Positions 59,706 to 64,000 of a stretch of DNA of 64,000 nt are shown here, in pieces (the first letter of the stretch is position 1; each line of letters starts with the position of its first letter). The translations under genes and the position numbers were made by a program. Origin of the DNA: an uncultured Clostridia bacterium (GTDB lineage Bacteria > Bacillota > Clostridia > Christensenellales > UBA1242). The notes under the pieces are model-generated. The model saw nothing but the letters and a program-made list of their open reading frames with translations. It had not been told where the DNA came from and made no database searches. The DNA lies in NCBI GenBank assembly GCA_934777435.1, contig CAKVNK010000002.1, positions 1 through 64,000 of the forward strand, read 5' to 3'.

Positions 59706-60930
59706 GTCTATTTTCAGCCCAAGCAAAATTTTAGTTTTGATGTTTATTCTGCTTTTGATTGTGACAATACCAGAATTCACAAAGCCAGCCATGAGCCAAA
59801 CCGAAGCGATTGTAACCTTTTTATGCGTTGATAAAGAGGAACAGGATTTCAGGGTGGGTGCGAGTGTGTTGTCGACTGCTGATGGCAAAAAACCAAACTA
59901 CACCTTTTATTATGCAAATGGGCAAACTTTGGGTGACGCTATGGATAATGTTTCACTTGCTATCGGTAAAGAAATGGGGTTTTCACAGTGTGAAGTTATG
60001 GCTTTTGGCGACCAACTTTGTGAGGACGGGGTTATAAGTGCACTTGATTTTATGGTTAGGCTTAAAAAAGTCAGCCGTAATGCAATGCTTATCAACTTTG
60101 GCGGTGATATAAAAGATTTCACAAAAGCATTGTATAAATTGTTCACTGAAAAACAACTTAAAATTGAACAAATTATAAATTTTGATAAAAAATATATTCT
60201 TTCAACTGATAGCAGTATTGACAATTTTTATCGTGGATATTTCAGCCCAATTTCTGTTGGCGTGTTGCCCAAAATGACAGTTTTAAAACAAGAAACTGAC
60301 AATGCAATTCAAGTTCAATCTTCTGGCGAAGGACAATCGCAAGGCCCTGAAACAAACGGAGCGGAAATGCAAAAGGAAGAAGAATTATATTTACTTAATG
60401 ACGGCACAATGGGTGTGTTTAAAAAGGGTAAAAAGCAGTTGGAACTAGATTTTGCCACCGTGCAAGAAATGAATTTGTTTGTGAACAAAGATTATCAAGG
60501 CTTGATTAATATTACAGATGTGACCGACCATATTTATGACCATGCGACAGTGGTTATGAACATAACAAAAACTGCACCAAAAATTAAAGTGAGTTTTGAC
60601 AATGATAAACCAGTTTTTAATTTAGATTTAACTTTAACCATGTATATTGAAGAAATTGTGCAAGATGAACAATCTTCAACTTTTATGCGTAGGAACAAAG
60701 AGTTTTACACAAAAACACTTTTAAACCGAATTGAACAAAAAGTTTTAAATCAACTTGAAACGGCTTCTAAATATTGTGTTGATAACAACATTGATGTTAT
60801 AAATGTTTATAAAAATTTTAACTGTTTTAAACCAAAACAATTTAAACAATATTTAAAACAGGTTGGGCAAGAAAATTATTTGCAAGGCATTGATTTTAAG
60901 TTTAATGTTAAAATTGAAAGTGCATATTAA
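59692..60930 (+). CDS. Spore germination receptor subunit C (GerC family), lipobox not found
   Basis: The 412-residue protein has one N-terminal hydrophobic helix (ILVLMFILLLIVTIPEF) and the GerC body: VGASVLST, ANGQTLGDAMDNVSLAIGKE, SQCEVMAFGDQL and, later, the C-terminal helical domain RIEQKVLNQL with YCVDNNIDVINVYKNF. GerC proteins are usually lipoproteins, but no Cys follows the hydrophobic helix here (the first Cys is at about residue 45). It may be held by a plain membrane anchor. GGGGTGG precedes the ATG. A terminator follows at 61014-61043. Confidence 0.88.
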   Translation: MKKFKSIFSPSKILVLMFILLLIVTIPEFTKPAMSQTEAIVTFLCVDKEEQDFRVGASVLSTADGKKPNYTFYYANGQTLGDAMDNVSLAIGKEMGFSQCEVMAFGDQLCEDGVISALDFMVRLKKVSRNAMLINFGGDIKDFTKALYKLFTEKQLKIEQIINFDKKYILSTDSSIDNFYRGYFSPISVGVLPKMTVLKQETDNAIQVQSSGEGQSQGPETNGAEMQKEEELYLLNDGTMGVFKKGKKQLELDFATVQEMNLFVNKDYQGLINITDVTDHIYDHATVVMNITKTAPKIKVSFDNDKPVFNLDLTLTMYIEEIVQDEQSSTFMRRNKEFYTKTLLNRIEQKVLNQLETASKYCVDNNIDVINVYKNFNCFKPKQFKQYLKQVGQENYLQGIDFKFNVKIESAY

Positions 60931-61013
60931 TTTATTATAAAATTAAACAAAATGTTGCATTTAATTTGATAAACAAATTTTTATCAAAGCACAACATTAT
61001 GTGATTGAAAAAT

Positions 61014-61043
61014 AAAAAATACACCAGTTTTGGTGTATTTTTT
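61014..61043. terminator. Bidirectional terminator between gerC and pheT
   Basis: AATACACCA and TGGTGTATT form a perfect stem with loop GTTT and A/T runs on both sides. It serves the ger operon and the convergent pheST operon. Confidence 0.88.
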
Positions 61044-61208
61044 GTGGATAAGTTTTGTTTTTGTTTTAGCAAAAAGTGGAATTAGATAATTTTAAATTTT
61101 AATTAAAGTTTTAAAAGTTTTTATGTTTTTTAAAATTTTGCAACCTTTTAAAACTTTTAAGTGTTTTTTGTTTTAAATTTGATCACTTTAATTTAAAAAT
61201 AAATTTTT

Positions 61209-63593
61209 TTATGCACGAAGGCTTGCGTTTAATGTGGAAATTTCTGCTTGCAAAACGTGGTCTACAATAGGTGAGATTTCAGTTTCAGCCAATGGCTTTT
61301 CACCTTGACGGATATTCAAAGTGAAAGCAACACTCTTTTTATGTTCGCCAAGTGTATCGCTGACATAAACGTCAAACACTTTTGCACTTACAATATTTTG
61401 TTTATCAGCTTTTAATGCAACTTTGATGATTTCACTTGCCGGAGTGTCACGGTCAACAACAATGGCAAGGTCACGTGTGATATATGGTAATTTATCTGGA
61501 GCACTGCCTGTGTGACGGTCGTTCAAACGGCAAATCACATTGCTTAAATTGATTTCTGCCATAAACACTTTTTGGTTAATATCAAAGTTTTTCAAAATGG
61601 TTGGGTGAACTTCACCAATTTCACCAATCTTGCGATTGTACAAATAAATATCTGCACAAATGCCAGGGTGGAACATATGGTTTTGTGCTTGGCGATATTC
61701 AAGGGTGACGCCAATGCTTGCCATAATTTTGTTAAGGCGATTTTTAAGGTTATAGAAATCGTAATCACCAGTTAAACTTAAACACAAATTGTTATGTTCG
61801 TCTGGTAATTCGGTTAAAGGAAGTTGCTTTGCAATAAACACACGTGCCAATTCAAACAATTTAAGGTTTTTGTTGCCTTGTTTTAAATTGAAACTGATTG
61901 TGTTAAGCATACCCGGCATAAGGCTGGTACGCACAACGCTATAGTCTTGACCAATAGGGTTGGCAATAATAATATGTTTTGCCAAATCAAGCCCTGCATT
62001 TTGAATTGTTTTTGGACTGCCAAATTGCCATGTAAGTGTTTCATCAAAACCAAACAAGGCACTATTAACTTTAAGTTTGTTGATATTTTTTTGTTCAACA
62101 GTTAATTCACCAACTGTGTGGAAATCTGTTGAAGTGATATCTTCAATGCTGATTTTATCCAAGCCATAAATACGGCCAACTTCTTCACAAATATCGCACT
62201 CACGTTCAATGTCTGTTCTTTCGCAAGGTATGGTTGAAATAAGTTTGTCGCTATCTTGTTTATCAATGATTGTTGCAATATCAAGTGAATTTAAAATTTT
62301 AACCATTTCTTCGGCTGGGATAGTAAGGCCAAGGCGTTCATTGATACGTGTGACACTGCTGATAACTTGCCTTAATTTTGGCAATTCAGTGTGAACGTCC
62401 ACAATTTGTTTTGAAATTGTGCCAGCGTTAAGTTTTGTGATGATGTTAAGGGCACGTTTTAAACCAACTTCGGTGTTTTCAATGTTGACACCTTTGCTGT
62501 AACGGATACTGCTGTCGCTTAACATACCAAGGGCATGGCATGAACGGCGGATATTTGCAAAATTGAAGTTTGCACTTTCCAACATAACGTCAGTTGTTGT
62601 TTCATATGTGCCAGATTCCATACCACCCATAATGCCGGCAATAACCATAGGTTCATTTGCATTGGCAATAACAAGGTTATCTTTGGTAAGTTCGTGCTCT
62701 TTTTCGTCCAAAGTTAAAAGTTTTTCATTTTCTTTTGCACGGCGAACAATAATTTTGTTGCCAGCAATTTTACTTAAATCAAAAGCGTGCATAGGTTGAC
62801 CAACTTCCAACAATACGTAGTTTGTTATATCTACATAAAGTGAGTGTGGGGTGTGGTCAAGCAGGGTAAGACGTTTTTGCATTATTGCAGGGCTAACACC
62901 ATTTTTAACATTTTCCACAACAACACTTTCATATCTTGGGCAAAGGTCAGTTGCTTCAACTGTTACGTCAACAGTGCGGTTGCCAGTTGCTGTGTAAGTT
63001 AAATCAAGTGGTTTAACTGGAAGGCTGAAAATTGCACTAATTTCTTTTGCTATGCCATAAATAGAATTGCAGTCAGCACGGTTTGGAAGCACGTTAATGT
63101 CTAACACAACTTCGTTTAAACCAAGCACTTCCGCCACTGGTGTGCCTGGCACACAATCTGGGGCTAAAATCAACAAGCCGTCAACACTTGCACCTGGGTA
63201 AATGCTGTCGTTAATGCCTAATTCGTCACCACCGCAGAACATACCATTGCTGGCAACACCACGAAGTTCACCATTTTTGATGCAAGCACCACAAGGTAAG
63301 CATGCACCGTCAAGTGCCAAAGCTACATTGTCGCCAACTTTCATATTTGTTGCGTGGGTTACAATTTGTGTTTTGCCAAAACCATATGTGCATTGACAAA
63401 CAACCAATTTATCTGCGTTTGGATGACGGGTTATTTCAGTGATGTTTGCAACAACCACATGGTCAAGTCCAGCAGATTTATCAATAACTTCTTCCACTTC
63501 AAAACCGGCATCGGTTAAACCTTTAACCAAAGTTTTTAACTCTATGTTTGAAGTGTCTACATAATCATTAATCCATGATAATAATACTTTCAT
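61209..63593 (-). CDS. pheT: Phenylalanyl-tRNA synthetase beta subunit
   Basis: PheT forms the alpha2-beta2 enzyme with PheS and handles tRNA binding and editing. The 794-residue protein has the family start MKVLLSWINDYVDTS, the EMAP-like tRNA-binding domain (VVVANITEITRHPNADKLVV), the B3/B4 editing region (LPNRADCNSIYGIAKEISA), the B5 domain, the catalytic-like core with PIGQDYSVVRTSLMPGMLNT, and a C-terminal ferredoxin-fold anticodon-binding domain (LPYITRDLAIVVDRDTPASE). AAGGAG precedes the ATG. It follows pheS after 22 nt on the minus strand. Confidence 0.96.
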   Translation of the reverse strand: MKVLLSWINDYVDTSNIELKTLVKGLTDAGFEVEEVIDKSAGLDHVVVANITEITRHPNADKLVVCQCTYGFGKTQIVTHATNMKVGDNVALALDGACLPCGACIKNGELRGVASNGMFCGGDELGINDSIYPGASVDGLLILAPDCVPGTPVAEVLGLNEVVLDINVLPNRADCNSIYGIAKEISAIFSLPVKPLDLTYTATGNRTVDVTVEATDLCPRYESVVVENVKNGVSPAIMQKRLTLLDHTPHSLYVDITNYVLLEVGQPMHAFDLSKIAGNKIIVRRAKENEKLLTLDEKEHELTKDNLVIANANEPMVIAGIMGGMESGTYETTTDVMLESANFNFANIRRSCHALGMLSDSSIRYSKGVNIENTEVGLKRALNIITKLNAGTISKQIVDVHTELPKLRQVISSVTRINERLGLTIPAEEMVKILNSLDIATIIDKQDSDKLISTIPCERTDIERECDICEEVGRIYGLDKISIEDITSTDFHTVGELTVEQKNINKLKVNSALFGFDETLTWQFGSPKTIQNAGLDLAKHIIIANPIGQDYSVVRTSLMPGMLNTISFNLKQGNKNLKLFELARVFIAKQLPLTELPDEHNNLCLSLTGDYDFYNLKNRLNKIMASIGVTLEYRQAQNHMFHPGICADIYLYNRKIGEIGEVHPTILKNFDINQKVFMAEINLSNVICRLNDRHTGSAPDKLPYITRDLAIVVDRDTPASEIIKVALKADKQNIVSAKVFDVYVSDTLGEHKKSVAFTLNIRQGEKPLAETEISPIVDHVLQAEISTLNASLRA

Positions 63594-63616
63594 TTTATTC
63601 TCCTTTGACTACTCGC

Positions 63617-64000
63617 CTATTTGAATTGTTCAATAAATCTCACATCGTTTTCGAACATGACTTTTGCATTTGGAATTTTATAACGCATTTTTGGGAAGCG
63701 GTCGAAACCAAAACCAAACGCATAGCCACTATAAACATTAGGGTCAATGCCGTTCATTTCCAAAACGTGTGGGTGAATCATACCTGCACCCAAAATTTCA
63801 TATTGACCTGCACCTTTACATGCTGGGCAACCTTTACCTTTACATACGTTGCACTCTGCATCTACTTCAACACTTGGTTCAGTAAATGGGAAGAAACTTG
63901 CCCTGAATTTTGTTTTTGTTGCTTCGCCAAGATATTTTTTCAAAATAAGGCTAAGGTCGTGTTTTAAATCAGCCAAAGAAACTTTTTTGTCAATGTAAAT
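63617..64000 (-). CDS. pheS: Phenylalanyl-tRNA synthetase alpha subunit (partial, C-terminal 127 residues)
   Basis: The open frame runs off the right edge of the window, so the N-terminal part of the enzyme is missing. The visible part has the conserved VSLADLKHDLSLILKKYLG, FFPFTEPSVEVDAECNVCKG with a cysteine pair block (CKGKGCPACKG), ILGAGMIHPHVLEMNGIDPN, and the class II motif 3 region as FGFGFDRFPKMRY, then FENDVRFIEQFK at the end. The motif 3 Arg is kept, but the usual GLGLER pattern is altered. It forms an operon with pheT. Confidence 0.95.
   Translation of the reverse strand: MYIDKKVSLADLKHDLSLILKKYLGEATKTKFRASFFPFTEPSVEVDAECNVCKGKGCPACKGAGQYEILGAGMIHPHVLEMNGIDPNVYSGYAFGFGFDRFPKMRYKIPNAKVMFENDVRFIEQFK

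Noticed and set aside
61040..61049. TTGTGGATAA near the gerC terminator as a functional DnaA box
   Set aside because: It is a single isolated 9-mer far from oriC with no cluster; such matches are expected by chance in AT-rich DNA.
1..64000. UGA recoded as tryptophan
   Set aside because: All long conserved genes are full length under the standard code and use UGG; only absence of UGA as a stop is supported.
1..64000. Insertion sequences, prophage or plasmid genes
   Set aside because: No transposase, integrase, phage structural or plasmid replication gene was recognised in any frame.

Overview
This window looks like the replication-origin region of an AT-rich, endospore-forming member of the Bacillota (class Clostridia or a close relative). 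The evidence is Spo0A, a SipL-like coat morphogenesis protein, SpoIIR, SleB/YpeB, a complete GerA/GerB/GerC germinant receptor, a Veg protein, a bacterial-type [FeFe] hydrogenase, and Shine-Dalgarno sites of the AGGAGG type. I cannot name a genus. Every stop codon I could read is UAA or UAG; none is UGA.

Layout. Positions 1-3.4 kb hold the end of an unknown gene, tRNA-Arg, and parA and parB separated by about 860 bp that carries four parS sites. From 3.5 to 10.2 kb come mnmE, a convergent membrane protein gene, mnmG, rsmG and recF. From 10.4 to 14.5 kb, dnaA (minus) and dnaN (plus) diverge from a 1.4 kb oriC with DnaA boxes, two Spo0A-box matches and AT-rich repeats; the dnaN terminator is itself built from inverted DnaA boxes. 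From 14.6 to 17.5 kb lie hypothetical genes, tRNA-Ser and tRNA-Leu. From 17.7 to 23.7 kb come an alarmone-hydrolase-like gene, then rpmH-rnpA-yidD-yidC-jag behind a structured leader, then lysS. From 23.9 to 36 kb is a sporulation and germination region (sipL-like, spo0A, veg, amidase-like, spoIIR, sleB, ypeB) that also holds hisS and the hydrogenase. From 36.5 to 57 kb are a giant surface protein (about 2,790 residues), a diadenylate-cyclase-fold protein with altered motifs, a CtpE-like P-type ATPase, a ferritin-like protein, a PRC-barrel protein and a 1,505-residue lipoprotein. From 57 to 61 kb is a gerA-gerB-gerC operon. The window ends in pheT and a partial pheS on the minus strand.

How the genes work together. 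ParA, ParB and parS segregate the origin. DnaA, DnaN and RecF start and maintain replication. MnmE, MnmG and RsmG modify tRNA and rRNA. RnpA, YidD, YidC and Jag form the usual tRNA-processing and membrane-insertion block. Spo0A is the likely link between halves of the window: its binding motif TGTCGAA was seen three times, twice in oriC and once upstream of spo0A itself, which suggests coupling of sporulation to replication initiation.

The most interesting unexplained structures are the leader RNAs of spo0A and rpmH, three tandem 34-bp hairpins ahead of a zinc-ribbon/poly-Asp protein, promoters placed so that mnmE and recF should be leaderless, a 40-bp alternating purine-pyrimidine tract, and three proteins whose catalytic motifs look degraded (diadenylate-cyclase-like, amidase-like, transglutaminase-like). 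All positions were read by eye; alignments and structure predictions were not run.
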